Notes: generated by a model from the letters alone, not told the origin. A stretch of DNA of 64,000 nucleotides from Glaciecola sp947496235 (GCF_050306235.1 NZ_JBLWFH010000007.1:186001-250000), one strand, 5' to 3'. Shown: positions 1 to 9,811, counted from the stretch's first letter. Numbers and translations are program-made.

Positions 1-166
1 AGGCCCTTTTGGTTGCCTCTTAAAAGATGTCAGTAGTTTTTGTCGACTGTCGCTCTACTTTGATACTAGTAGAAGCATACAAAACTATCCATTTAGAATA
101 AATAAATAATTGTTTTTGCCGATAAAACTGTTAAATCAAACAGAAGTTGCTTTGCACATATAGTTA

Positions 167-3124
167 ATGACATTAGTATCGGCCGCTCAACATGCCTTGC
201 TTTTAACGTTGCGATATTTAACGCAATGTGATTTTGTCCGACTGACGGTTGAAGGAAACAAGCTACAACGTATAGATTCTGGGGATTTAACCGACCAAAT
301 ATATGACCTGCTATCTAGTACACAGCGAGATTTCCAACCGGCGACTTTTTATCAAATACCCCAACACCATATCGAACTAAGTATTATTAACCAACATCAC
401 GCCCACATAATTGTGAGTGACCCCGACCTTCCTGCGGAAACTGGACATGACAGTCGACGACAAAAAATTGTAGTAAAGCAAAACAACCGAGATATCAATG
501 TCGATCTGGTAAGCATACAAAAACTACCACAGTGGCTGACCGATATGGCAACTCAGTCAAGTGAGGAAAACGCTTTGCAAAGTGCTTTCTTGCATCAACT
601 AGGCGCTGTTGCTACTAGTTTGTCGTTGTTCAAAGCTTATGAAAAGTTCACCCAAGATAGTTTAACCAAATTACAAAGCAGAAATGCCTTACAAAGTGCC
701 ATTGATAGCAATATCGACAAAGCTGATATGATTTTATGCATGATTCACTGTCGAGACTTTCAAGTAGTGAACCGCAAGTTTGGCCAAGCCAAAGGCGATA
801 TTGTTTTGCATGAAATTGCCACCATCATCAATCAGCAAACGCGGACACAAGACATTGCTTGCCGTTTTGGCGGCGCTTTGTTCGGCATAGCGACCCATGC
901 CAATAGCATTGATGAAGGCAAGGCCATGGCAAGTAAACTGCAGCAAGAATTACATGCCAGACCCTATTTGAAAAACGCGGTGCGTTTATCTTTTAATGTT
1001 GGCGTGGCGATCTGTAGTGCAGAAGAAATTGCCCCTGATGATTCTTCAGCTTCCAGTATTTTAATCTCTCGTGCAGAACAAGCATTAAGGGCCGCTCAAA
1101 CCTCAGATAAACCTTCTGTAGTCATGTGGGAAGCGGGTAAATTTAATCATGATGAGCAAGATTTTAATTATCTTGGCGGCATATTCACCCCAGATAACGT
1201 AACTAACTATCGCAATATGCTATTGCTTTGGGATATTTCTTCCATCATTGCCGATGAACATGAATTTTCTAAGCTTCTTATTAGCGTTATTGAGCGCCTT
1301 GCTTATACATTTGAATTTAGTTTCGCCGGGATATTATCAGAGCGTCCGGACGCAGGCCTTGAATCTGTTGTGTCAGTGGAAGATATCGATAATATCCATT
1401 ATTCAAATAATAACCAATTGCCCCTGCAGCAGGAATTACGAAGTCACTTGGCTACCGCAATTACTAACGGTCAGGTGGAAGAAAGCGAAGATAACGGCTT
1501 TAAGTATTTACTAATACCTCTTGGTACTGAAAATAAAGAATGCTTTTTTATCATAGGTCAGCATGACAAGTTAGACCTAACCCATGATTCGATTATGCTA
1601 TTTGCCGGCTTCGCGCGACAAATTGGTAAGGCGTTAAAACGTAGCCAATTAGAAGAACAGTTAAATAAGAACCTTGAGCAACAAAATGCTCGACTTGCAC
1701 AAGAGCTACAAGAATTAAAATCGGGATTACAGTCCAGTGCTTTGGTGTATCGTTCAGATGTTATGCAACATCTCATGATGCAAACTCAACGGGCGGCGCA
1801 AACAGACACAACGGTTCTGATAACAGGTGAAAGTGGCACCGGAAAAGAAAAGTTGATTCATGCGGTGCATAGTTTGAGTACTCGCGCCGACAAACCTTTG
1901 GTCATTGTGGATTGTGGATCTATTCCGGAAACTTTGATTGAATCTGAACTCTTTGGCCACATAAAAGGAGCATTTACCGGTGCTCAAAGCGAAAAAATCG
2001 GCAAAATAAAAGCCGCTGACAAAGGCATTTTAGTGTTGGATGAAATTGGCGAATTACCAATGTCTATGCAGCCAAAGCTATTACGATTTGTGCAGGAAAA
2101 ACACTACACGCCCGTTGGCAGTACCAAACAAATTAGTGTAGATGTTAAAATTGTCGCAGTAACTAACCGCAACTTGTTAGCTGAGGTTGAAAAGGGCAAC
2201 TTTCGCCAAGACCTTTACTATCGCCTAAACGTGGTCACTCTGCATAACCCGCCATTACGCCAACGCCTTGAAGATTTAGAAGTGTTATGCCAACACTTTT
2301 TAGCCAAGTTTGCGAAACAATACGATGTTGAACGTAAATATATTAGCGAAGCTACATTTAATAAAATGCGAGCATATGCTTGGCCAGGTAACGTGCGTGA
2401 ACTTGAAAACTTACTTATGCAAGCTTTTCTACTTAGCCAAAACGATGAAATTTGTTTCGATGATTTACACATAAAAATGCCATCGGAACGACAGAGTATC
2501 ACCTTAGAACATGAATCTATTGTCGATAACTCCAGATATGAGCACAAACAAGAACCTGACTACATCACTGGCTCACAAGAGAAAGACGCTCCAACATATC
2601 CGTCGACTTTATCTAACGTAAATAGAGCTTTTCAAGAGCAATTTCCGGCTAGACAACCGAGTGAAATCTTGGCACAGGGCAAAATCACTGAACAAGAATG
2701 GGTTTTCAAACTTTCTAATGCACTACAAGAATTAGTGCAAGAGGTGAACAGCTCAATCTCGTTTTATGATCTCAACATCGGTGATTTAATGGAAAACGCG
2801 CTATTTAAAGCATTACTCGCCAAGACTAAAACCAATAAAGAAATAGCGGAAAAAATGCGCATTCCCATTAGTACTGCCAGACGAAAAGCACAGCGAGCGG
2901 AAATTGTTAAGATCCCGTCAAAAACGCCCGATGCTTGGAGCGATGTGGAAGATTTACTGCAAGCCTTAGCTAACGGTCAAGTATTGGTAAAAGAACCCTT
3001 ACCGGCTTTAAAGTTAGCTTTAGTTAAAATTGTACTCAATAATACCACTGGCAATATGACGCGGGCAGCCTCACAAGTTGGGGTGAGTGAGCCCACGCTA
3101 TACAAATTAAAAAAACAACTTTAA
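167..3124 (+). CDS. Sigma-54-dependent activator with degenerate GGDEF and GAF-like sensory region
   Basis: This 985-residue protein is predicted to activate sigma-54 promoters. An N-terminal region of about 165 residues is followed by a GGDEF-fold domain whose signature reads GGALF (residues 235-239), so it is unlikely to make c-di-GMP and may be a sensory or binding domain. A GAF-like region (about 350-500) and a coiled coil precede an AAA+ domain. The AAA+ domain has Walker A GESGTGKE (about 553), the sigma-54 contact loop GAFTGA (about 601) and Walker B LVLDEIGE (about 622). Two Fis-type helix-turn-helix segments seem to lie at the C-terminus (about 885-920 and 948-985), where one is usual. 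No receiver domain is present, so control is probably by ligand. The ATG has no strong Shine-Dalgarno sequence. Its stop codon overlaps that of the convergent downstream gene. The activator class is certain; its targets are unknown. Confidence 0.9.
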   Translation: MTLVSAAQHALLLTLRYLTQCDFVRLTVEGNKLQRIDSGDLTDQIYDLLSSTQRDFQPATFYQIPQHHIELSIINQHHAHIIVSDPDLPAETGHDSRRQKIVVKQNNRDINVDLVSIQKLPQWLTDMATQSSEENALQSAFLHQLGAVATSLSLFKAYEKFTQDSLTKLQSRNALQSAIDSNIDKADMILCMIHCRDFQVVNRKFGQAKGDIVLHEIATIINQQTRTQDIACRFGGALFGIATHANSIDEGKAMASKLQQELHARPYLKNAVRLSFNVGVAICSAEEIAPDDSSASSILISRAEQALRAAQTSDKPSVVMWEAGKFNHDEQDFNYLGGIFTPDNVTNYRNMLLLWDISSIIADEHEFSKLLISVIERLAYTFEFSFAGILSERPDAGLESVVSVEDIDNIHYSNNNQLPLQQELRSHLATAITNGQVEESEDNGFKYLLIPLGTENKECFFIIGQHDKLDLTHDSIMLFAGFARQIGKALKRSQLEEQLNKNLEQQNARLAQELQELKSGLQSSALVYRSDVMQHLMMQTQRAAQTDTTVLITGESGTGKEKLIHAVHSLSTRADKPLVIVDCGSIPETLIESELFGHIKGAFTGAQSEKIGKIKAADKGILVLDEIGELPMSMQPKLLRFVQEKHYTPVGSTKQISVDVKIVAVTNRNLLAEVEKGNFRQDLYYRLNVVTLHNPPLRQRLEDLEVLCQHFLAKFAKQYDVERKYISEATFNKMRAYAWPGNVRELENLLMQAFLLSQNDEICFDDLHIKMPSERQSITLEHESIVDNSRYEHKQEPDYITGSQEKDAPTYPSTLSNVNRAFQEQFPARQPSEILAQGKITEQEWVFKLSNALQELVQEVNSSISFYDLNIGDLMENALFKALLAKTKTNKEIAEKMRIPISTARRKAQRAEIVKIPSKTPDAWSDVEDLLQALANGQVLVKEPLPALKLALVKIVLNNTTGNMTRAASQVGVSEPTLYKLKKQL

Positions 3125-4152
3125 TTGCTGACTAATTCTACCGACATCAAGGTATCATGGGCTGTCATATAGAGTGTTTTTTCATCCGCAGACAAGGTGC
3201 AATTGGCTGTCGCTTTACCGGTACGAATTTTCGCCAAGGCTTTACCCGTTTGATCAAATACCCAAACGCCACCTGGACCTGTTGCAAAAATATAACCTTT
3301 AGAATGCATCACCATGCCATCAGGTAAACCAGGTTCGTTTGGTTGACCGACCATTTCAGCAACATCAAAAAAGACCCGTTTGTTTACCAAATTACCCTTC
3401 TCGTTTAGATCAAACTTATACCACTTAGCATCATCGCTATCAGAGGCTGCGACAATGGCAAAACTTTCATCTGCACTTAGGATAATACCGTTTGGATAGA
3501 GTATGGATTTGTCCTCTAAAATCACTTCTCCTTCGCGAGTTAATCGATAAATACCGTCGAAGTCCAACGCCTTGTGGGGGTCTTTACGTTGTAGCTTTAA
3601 TCCATAAGGCGGATCGGTAAAATATAAATCACCATTGGAATGGAACACAGCATCGTTAGGACTATTATAGCGTTTACCTTGGTACTTTGATGTTAGCGGA
3701 ATGTAATTAGCTTTCGGGTTATCCAAGGGCGCATCCATGATTGAAATTCGTCTATCGCCGTGTTGCATAAGCACTAACTTACCATCGGCGTTTATCAACA
3801 AGCCATTGCTACCTTCGCTGGAATCATGAGGCGAAATTCCCGTTGCGCCAGAAGGCGTTAAATACTCAGTAACCCCTGTATCTTTTTGGTATTTATAAAG
3901 TTTGTTATTCGGCACATCAGAGAAAAGTAGGAAGTCTCCAGATTCAACCCAAACTGGTCCTTCAGACCAAGCATAGCCATCGCCTAAGAGGTTAATTTTG
4001 CTATCTTTTAAGATAATGTCCGCTGCGGCTTCGTCATAAATATCAATGCTTGGGCTTGATTGCGCGTGAATAAAGCTAGAAAAAAATATAAGACTGGCGC
4101 TAATACCTGATAGTACAGCGTTACCAATAGAAAAACGCGGAAGTGTAAACAT
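3121..4152 (-). CDS. SMP-30/gluconolactonase/LRE family periplasmic protein
   Basis: This is a six-bladed beta-propeller hydrolase of the SMP-30/gluconolactonase type, whose members open sugar lactones using one divalent metal ion. Family hallmarks are visible: WSEGPVW near the N-terminus (metal-ligand Glu), YNSPNDAV and DLYFTDPPYG in the middle, PNGI before blade four, and PDGMVM near the C-terminus (metal-ligand Asp). An N-terminal hydrophobic segment ending in HAQ looks like a signal peptide, placing the protein in the periplasm. I chose the ATG at 4152 because it gives a normal signal peptide; a GTG at 4215 would add 21 residues. It converges on the sigma-54 activator, and the two stop codons share the palindrome TTAA. 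The real substrate cannot be told from sequence. Confidence 0.85.
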   Translation of the reverse strand: MFTLPRFSIGNAVLSGISASLIFFSSFIHAQSSPSIDIYDEAAADIILKDSKINLLGDGYAWSEGPVWVESGDFLLFSDVPNNKLYKYQKDTGVTEYLTPSGATGISPHDSSEGSNGLLINADGKLVLMQHGDRRISIMDAPLDNPKANYIPLTSKYQGKRYNSPNDAVFHSNGDLYFTDPPYGLKLQRKDPHKALDFDGIYRLTREGEVILEDKSILYPNGIILSADESFAIVAASDSDDAKWYKFDLNEKGNLVNKRVFFDVAEMVGQPNEPGLPDGMVMHSKGYIFATGPGGVWVFDQTGKALAKIRTGKATANCTLSADEKTLYMTAHDTLMSVELVSN

Positions 4153-4248
4153 TACTCTTTGACATCCTTGATTGAAAAGATGCCATAGAGTAGCAAAACT
4201 TATTCTGCTTGCCACTGTTATATTGGTGTGACCAGCGTAAAAAAATTG

Positions 4249-7200
4249 TTAAACCTTAAGCTGGGAACTCTTGAAAACTTCAGGCTGGTGGCGCAAAACT
4301 CTCACGTTGCCCTCAAGTATGGCTTTTTCAACGTCTGATGTCATGGTATTCATTATCGAATAAGGCACTGAATGCTCGCTCTGCAATATACCTGTCCAAG
4401 TGTTACGGCCAGCATCTTTTGACTTGTATAAAGCGTTGTCAGCTAATAAGTGTACTTGCTCCCAAGATAAGGCATCAGGAGTGAATAAACTAAATGGGAA
4501 TACTGAAAAGCCCATTGAACTCGAGACATGCATGCGCTGTGATAGGCCAATGTTGAAGCCACATTTTGCTATGCTGGATCTGACGCGTTCTGCCAAGGAA
4601 CTGACTTCATACACATCATTGATTTGACCGACAATAAGAAATTCATCACCGCCCCAACGAATGACAATATCATTCACGCGACAGACTTCTTTTAATAATT
4701 CTGCTACCTGAATAATGACCTTATCACCTGCATCGTGCCCATAGGTATCGTTTATAGGTTTGAAGCCATCTAGATCGAACATTAAAAAGAATAATCGAGT
4801 GCCAGATGTAGACGTCACCAGATCTTGTTTCAGTTCTTCGTTAAATTTCTTGCTTACCGATGCAACCAATTGAGGTAATACATCCGCTAGATAACGTCTG
4901 TTGTGCAGCCCAGTGAGTTGGTCTGTGATACTTGCACTGAGCAATTTGTCGTTCACCTGTTGCAACTCACGAGTACGCTGACTCACCTCTTCTTCCAAGG
5001 TTTCACGGTATTTCCGTTCTTTATCTGTTTTTTTCATTTGATATCGGGCGATCAACGCAATGATTAACACCAAAATACTTGCATAGACCGCATAGGCCCA
5101 AGGCGATAACCAGGGCGCTGGATGCACTACGAGTTTTATAGAATCCCCGATTTCATTCCACATTCCATCACTGTTCGAAGCGATGACCTGGAATTCATAT
5201 TCCCCTGCTGGTAAGTTGGTGTAAGTAGCGCGCCGAGTATCTAGGGGATCTACCCATTCTTGATCAAACCCTTTCAGGCGGTATCTATATTCATTATTGT
5301 CGGGTGCAACGAAATCCAAACCTACAAATTCGAAGCCGATAAGATAATCCTGATAGGTTATCTCGATTTTACCCTCATCATTTTTGAGAAAATCAGGGTG
5401 ATAAAAATCATTCAATATTTGAAATCTCGTTATAAATGTCGGCGGTATATGAGTGTTTGCCTGAATATCGCTGGGGTGAAAGGCAGTTACTCCGGTTTGA
5501 CTGCCCAGCAAAAACTTACCATTGGGCAGTTTATAATAAGAGCCTGAATTAAATTCGTTGCTAAGAAGACCTTGAGCTGTAGTGAACACCTTCATTTCAA
5601 AGGTAATGGGATTCATCTTGACCAAACCACGGTTAGTAGTGATCCATAGAAAACCTTCTGTATCTTCCAAAATGCCATAGACAACGTTGCTTGGCATTCC
5701 GTTGGCTTGACTAAAGGAGGTATATTCAAACTTAGCTCTGGCAAAATCTTTTTCTTGTAACAGATGTAGACCACCGCCTTGAGTCCCAAACCAAATATTA
5801 CCACGGCTATCTTCAAAAATGGTCCACACAGATTCTGAGTTTGATTTTTCACTGGCATTATTACCAACTTGGAAGTTAAAAGAGACCTTGGTGTCTGGAT
5901 TAAAGATACTAATTCCTTTATTCCAAGTCCCAAGCCAAAGTAATCCGTCTCTAGACTCCATGAGGGAAACTACTTTATCAGAATTGATACTCGTTGCATC
6001 TTCAGGATCGTTTGTATAGGTAACAAAATCATCGGTTTCGCGATTGTATTTACTAATACCACCGCCAAAAGTAGATAGCCATACATCGTTGTTGTGGTCT
6101 TTGATGATGCTGGTTACGCCGCCTTTTTGTAAAGCAGTCGGATCTTCTTTGTCTACATTATAATGCCAAATTTGACCTGTCTTGGGATTGTACCGACTTA
6201 ATCCAACTGCTCTGTATCCAAACCAGACTTCTTCTTCACTGTAGGTTAACAAAGACATCACTTGATTTTGACGTAGTGAATTTTCATTTTCAGGATCATG
6301 AGTTAAATGCTCAAAAGTATTGCTTTGCATATCTAGCAAACTTACACCGTCAGTGGTGGCGATAAATGCTTGATTATCTTTGTAGTGAGAGAAATAGGTT
6401 ATGTTCGGCCCAATAAGACTAATTTCTTTATTTTCGTGAACTTTGTAATGATCGAATTTTGTATGTGCGCTGTTCCATTTACTGATGCCGTTAAAAGTCC
6501 CTATCCAGAGTATTCCGGAATTATCTTGAGTGACATACCTTACTTGATCTGATGCTATGGTATGCTCTGTGCGTACGTCGTATTTTAAGAGGCTAAATTC
6601 GTTATCTTGAGTCAAGAATGCTAATCCCGAATCTGTAGCAAACCATATTACTCCGTTATTGTCTTGATACATGTGGTTGACAATGGCATTCGGAAAATCT
6701 TTTGCAGTATAAAATTCCAATTTTTCTGGCAGACCATTAAAATTCACGGTATTAAGATCTGCGTACAATACGCCCATTTTTCCAGCACCTAACCACAGGC
6801 GATTATTTGAGTCTATTAAAATGGATGTTGCTTTCAGATTACTACGCTCTTTGCCGTGGAATACAACAGGAATCTTTCTTATGCTCCCTGTAATTGGATC
6901 AAGAACGAAAATACCTCCTGGAAGACCGAACCATTTTCGACCAGAGCGATCAGTAACACTTGAATATGGAGAAAGCTGTATGGTTTTAGACTCACCATTT
7001 TCTTCATAAGTGTATTCTTTATAATGAATAAATGTACTAGTTACAGGATTATACTTATCAATGCCGCCTTCAGTTATTACCCACATGTTTCCTTCGTCAT
7101 CCCTAGAAATTTCATTAACTTCAGGGTGAGAAATAAAAGTAGCTCCTTCTCCACTAGAATATCTTCTAAACTTACTCGTCTCGACATTTAGTATCGAAAG

Positions 7201-7554
7201 CCCACCTCGGGTACCAACCCAAATATTACCACTTAGATCTTCATTAATAGACATTACCCATACATTGGATAATGATTCATTATCATTGGGATCGTACATA
7301 TATGATTTAAATTTATAGCCGTCATAGCGATTTAATCCTTCTTGAGTACCAAACCATAAAAAACCCTTAGAATCTTGAAAAATAGTGGTAATACTTTTTT
7401 GTGAGATACCTTCTTTTAAGCCTAAACGCTCAAAACGCACATTATCTGCCGCAGCAAACAATGCAGAACTGAACAACAATAAGCAGGCAACAATCAGCAG
7501 GTTTGTTCTATAACTCATAGGTTTTAAAGCTATTGGTTTAACGGATATATGCAT
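4249..7554 (-). CDS. Two-component-propeller (Reg_prop) membrane diguanylate cyclase
   Basis: This 1101-residue membrane sensor probably makes c-di-GMP from two GTP. A signal or anchor segment (about residues 17-35) is followed by many propeller repeats with the motif (L/I)W(F/I)GT, which form a periplasmic sensing domain. A Y_Y_Y domain (about 735-805) comes next, then a transmembrane helix (about 812-832), a coiled coil and a GGDEF domain. The active-site motif is intact (RWGGDEF, GGDEF at residues 968-972), and an inhibitory I-site RVND sits five residues upstream, so product feedback is expected. No EAL domain is present. Start is uncertain: ATG at 7554 or ATG at 7518, neither with a good ribosome-binding site. 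The ligand is unknown; in other bacteria such propellers sense carbohydrates. Confidence 0.9.
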   Translation of the reverse strand: MHISVKPIALKPMSYRTNLLIVACLLLFSSALFAAADNVRFERLGLKEGISQKSITTIFQDSKGFLWFGTQEGLNRYDGYKFKSYMYDPNDNESLSNVWVMSINEDLSGNIWVGTRGGLSILNVETSKFRRYSSGEGATFISHPEVNEISRDDEGNMWVITEGGIDKYNPVTSTFIHYKEYTYEENGESKTIQLSPYSSVTDRSGRKWFGLPGGIFVLDPITGSIRKIPVVFHGKERSNLKATSILIDSNNRLWLGAGKMGVLYADLNTVNFNGLPEKLEFYTAKDFPNAIVNHMYQDNNGVIWFATDSGLAFLTQDNEFSLLKYDVRTEHTIASDQVRYVTQDNSGILWIGTFNGISKWNSAHTKFDHYKVHENKEISLIGPNITYFSHYKDNQAFIATTDGVSLLDMQSNTFEHLTHDPENENSLRQNQVMSLLTYSEEEVWFGYRAVGLSRYNPKTGQIWHYNVDKEDPTALQKGGVTSIIKDHNNDVWLSTFGGGISKYNRETDDFVTYTNDPEDATSINSDKVVSLMESRDGLLWLGTWNKGISIFNPDTKVSFNFQVGNNASEKSNSESVWTIFEDSRGNIWFGTQGGGLHLLQEKDFARAKFEYTSFSQANGMPSNVVYGILEDTEGFLWITTNRGLVKMNPITFEMKVFTTAQGLLSNEFNSGSYYKLPNGKFLLGSQTGVTAFHPSDIQANTHIPPTFITRFQILNDFYHPDFLKNDEGKIEITYQDYLIGFEFVGLDFVAPDNNEYRYRLKGFDQEWVDPLDTRRATYTNLPAGEYEFQVIASNSDGMWNEIGDSIKLVVHPAPWLSPWAYAVYASILVLIIALIARYQMKKTDKERKYRETLEEEVSQRTRELQQVNDKLLSASITDQLTGLHNRRYLADVLPQLVASVSKKFNEELKQDLVTSTSGTRLFFLMFDLDGFKPINDTYGHDAGDKVIIQVAELLKEVCRVNDIVIRWGGDEFLIVGQINDVYEVSSLAERVRSSIAKCGFNIGLSQRMHVSSSMGFSVFPFSLFTPDALSWEQVHLLADNALYKSKDAGRNTWTGILQSEHSVPYSIMNTMTSDVEKAILEGNVRVLRHQPEVFKSSQLKV

Positions 7555-7604
7555 TTTTATCGGTCACTTACCTAAATTCTTAAACTTAACTGCTATATAA
7601 AATA

Positions 7605-7637
7605 AAGCCGCTGTTGAAGGTCATTCCACAGCGGCTT
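7605..7637 (-). terminator. Rho-independent terminator of the subtilase gene
   Basis: A perfect 10-bp inverted repeat AAGCCGCTGT/ACAGCGGCTT with a 13-base loop is followed, on the minus strand, by TATTTTAT. It lies just past the stop codon of the subtilase and ahead of the propeller cyclase gene, so it separates the two minus-strand transcripts. Confidence 0.8.
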
Positions 7638-7664
7638 ATTGTTTTTAGCTAGATTAACGAATGA

Positions 7665-9518
7665 TTACTGCCAACCGTCTTCTTCCACTGGAACAACTGT
7701 ATTAGGGTCAATAGGTTCTAGTTCTTCCACTTCTGCACTTAACAGATTCATTGCTTCACCTTTGCCCCAATGAGCACCTAATAAATCTAACTCTCCACCT
7801 GACCAATGAGCACCTTGCAGATCTAGCTCAGTTAAGCTCCAATGTGCACCGAGTAAATCTAGTTCAGCACCGCCCCAATGCGCACCCAAAAGGTCCAATT
7901 CTTCGTTTGCCCAATGCGCACCTAATAGATTTAGTTGTTCAGTACCCCAGTGAGCGCCTTGTAAATCTAACGCTTCAGCCCCCCAATGAGCACCTAGTAA
8001 GTCCATTGATTCACGGTTACCCCAATGAGCACCATTTAGTAACATTGAACCATCTTGCATAGTAATTGCAAACTCGCCATCTGCATCTTTCACTACAGGA
8101 CCTAGGTAGCGTTTCTCGCCTCTTAGGTCAGCTTTGATGTCTAGACCTTTGTTGGCACAGCCTGAAGCCGAAGAGAACACTGCTTCATAAGCGTCTACTA
8201 AACCAGCTCCTTGCTCAAAGGGTGAGAAATTAAATCTACCTTCAGTTACTGAAGCTCTAGACGCTGCCATAATGCGGCATTTAACGTCGTCAGGCGAAAT
8301 GTATGGATTGCTTTGAATAATCAAGGCAGCTATACCAGACACTACAGCGGCTGCTTGTGATGTACCTGAAATTTCAAAGTAGTTGTCACCTTGGCTGCTT
8401 TCTTTCGGCTTACGATAAAAATATCTTGCGTCCATTTTCTGGGCAATTTGCGTACCAGGCGCCACTATGTCAGGTTTCACAAAACCATCAAAAGTTGGGC
8501 CTTTAGCCGAGAAACTCGCAATACGGTCATCGCTAAAATCAAACGGTGTTTCGTTATCAGCCGCCGCACCTACAGTAATAACATAAGGATTATTGCCCGG
8601 TACTGTGATGCCCATATCATCACCAGAGTTGCCTGCAGAAGCCACAACAACAATGCCTGCATCCCATAAACGCATTACAGCTTGGTTGATAGGGTCATCC
8701 CAATAACGGCTCATTGGATCAGTTCCAAGCGACATATTTACCACGCGAATAGCATAGCGATAACGGTTTTCATACACCCAATTTAACGCATCTAACACCT
8801 TTGAATAACTACTTTGACCACTTGCATTAAAAGCTTTGATAGGCAGTAAAAAAGCACCAGGTGCTATCCCGTTAAATTTGCCTGTATCACTTTGCAACGC
8901 ACTACCAATAATACTGGTTACATGAGTACCGTGGCCGTTTTTGTCGTCATTATATCGGTAGCTCTTTTTACCTGATATTGCATCGTACTTAACTGCCACT
9001 TTTTGATAACCATAAGAGTTTCTAAATATATATTGACCTTCATTGCCACCTAAATTTGCACCACTGTCAATAACGGCAACGGTTACACCATAACCGCGGT
9101 AATACATATCATGTAAGCGGTCAGCGCCTACCTGCTCGGCAATATTATTGTTGATGGAATAAGGAAGGTTTTGTTGATTTGGGTTACCCATAGTCATTAC
9201 AGTACGGTCGTCTTGGATACGAATACCCGCTGTAGATTTAATTTCAGATGCTTGCGCAGAAGTTAATGTCGCAGACACTGCATTAATGATTGGGAATTCG
9301 CGGCTGATATCGCCACCAACACTAGATACTACAGAAGCGATGTATTGCGTGTCCTTACCTTGTAAAATGTAAGATTTAGCAACTTCTTCACCACCGTCCT
9401 TTTCATGTCCCCACATAGCCGCGGCGATATTTTGAGTTTCATCTTGCTGCAAAAGCAAAACAGAAGCTCCGCCAACCATGGCTGCTGCAAAAATTGCGGT
9501 CTTTACTACATTTTTCAT
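7665..9518 (-). CDS. Secreted S8 subtilisin-like protease with C-terminal GAHW repeats
   Basis: This 617-residue secreted serine protease has a signal peptide or anchor (about residues 5-24) and an I9-like inhibitory propeptide region (about 45-108). The S8 catalytic domain follows: Asp151 (VAVIDSGA), His196 (NGHGTHV), oxyanion Asn297 (ASAGNSG) and Ser387 (SGTSQAA). The usual GTSMA is GTSQA here, a mild change. The C-terminus is unusual: eight copies of GAHW at residues 496-584, spaced 12 residues apart (13 once), in a pattern like ELDLLGAHWG, followed by an acidic tail. The repeats are not part of the S8 fold and match no family I know. They may be a solenoid, metal-binding or cell-surface segment. 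A divergent GspC-like gene lies upstream, and a clear terminator follows. Protease activity is well supported; the repeat function is unknown. Confidence 0.92.
   Translation of the reverse strand: MKNVVKTAIFAAAMVGGASVLLLQQDETQNIAAAMWGHEKDGGEEVAKSYILQGKDTQYIASVVSSVGGDISREFPIINAVSATLTSAQASEIKSTAGIRIQDDRTVMTMGNPNQQNLPYSINNNIAEQVGADRLHDMYYRGYGVTVAVIDSGANLGGNEGQYIFRNSYGYQKVAVKYDAISGKKSYRYNDDKNGHGTHVTSIIGSALQSDTGKFNGIAPGAFLLPIKAFNASGQSSYSKVLDALNWVYENRYRYAIRVVNMSLGTDPMSRYWDDPINQAVMRLWDAGIVVVASAGNSGDDMGITVPGNNPYVITVGAAADNETPFDFSDDRIASFSAKGPTFDGFVKPDIVAPGTQIAQKMDARYFYRKPKESSQGDNYFEISGTSQAAAVVSGIAALIIQSNPYISPDDVKCRIMAASRASVTEGRFNFSPFEQGAGLVDAYEAVFSSASGCANKGLDIKADLRGEKRYLGPVVKDADGEFAITMQDGSMLLNGAHWGNRESMDLLGAHWGAEALDLQGAHWGTEQLNLLGAHWANEELDLLGAHWGGAELDLLGAHWSLTELDLQGAHWSGGELDLLGAHWGKGEAMNLLSAEVEELEPIDPNTVVPVEEDGWQ
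7756..8033 (-). repeat. Eight tandem 36-bp coding repeats (GAHW motif)
   Basis: The segment holds eight tandem units of 36 bp (one of 39 bp), each encoding GAHW followed by a variable G/A/S and an acidic-leucine stretch such as ELDLL. The GAHW codons are more constant than the spacer codons, while synonymous changes are frequent. This suggests an old duplication kept by selection on the protein rather than a recent slippage expansion. Confidence 0.9.
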
Positions 9519-9811
9519 AATTTAATCCAATCAACTTCAAAAAGATTTGTTCTTGCTCTCCTCTTTGCACTTAGTGTGCCAATATTGAAATATAATTTAT
9601 ATCATTGTTTTTATTATATATTTTTGATCTATCTTTCACTTTATTAAATTTTGAATAATTCGAAATTAAATTTTTTGTTCATTTTTTTATTCAAAATTCA
9701 TTTGTATGTTCATTTTTTAATTTCAATTTTTACCGTTCAAAATTTTAGTCAGGAAAATTTATAAAATTTAAAAATTTGCCGATATAGTTGACTGAATTTA
9801 AGGGAGAAAGC
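9519..9811. other. AT-rich divergent intergenic region
   Basis: This 293-base gap between the divergent subtilase and GspC-like genes is strongly AT-rich, with runs of A and T throughout. It must hold the promoters for both genes. I could not pick out convincing -35/-10 pairs or a palindromic operator. AT-richness of this kind is typical of sites for nucleoid proteins such as H-NS-like silencers, but that is inference. Confidence 0.5.

Noticed and set aside
5260..5547. Plus-strand open frame inside the cyclase gene
   Set aside because: It lies opposite a well-supported gene, has no family resemblance and no ribosome-binding site.
7756..8033. Possible CRISPR-like array because of regular 36-bp repeats
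   Set aside because: Units are contiguous, in frame, diverged in the third codon position and have no unique spacers; they are coding repeats.
7751..8062. Plus-strand open frame with NEHL-like repeats
   Set aside because: It is the antisense of the GAHW repeat block of the subtilase and has no ribosome-binding site; the periodicity comes from the real gene.
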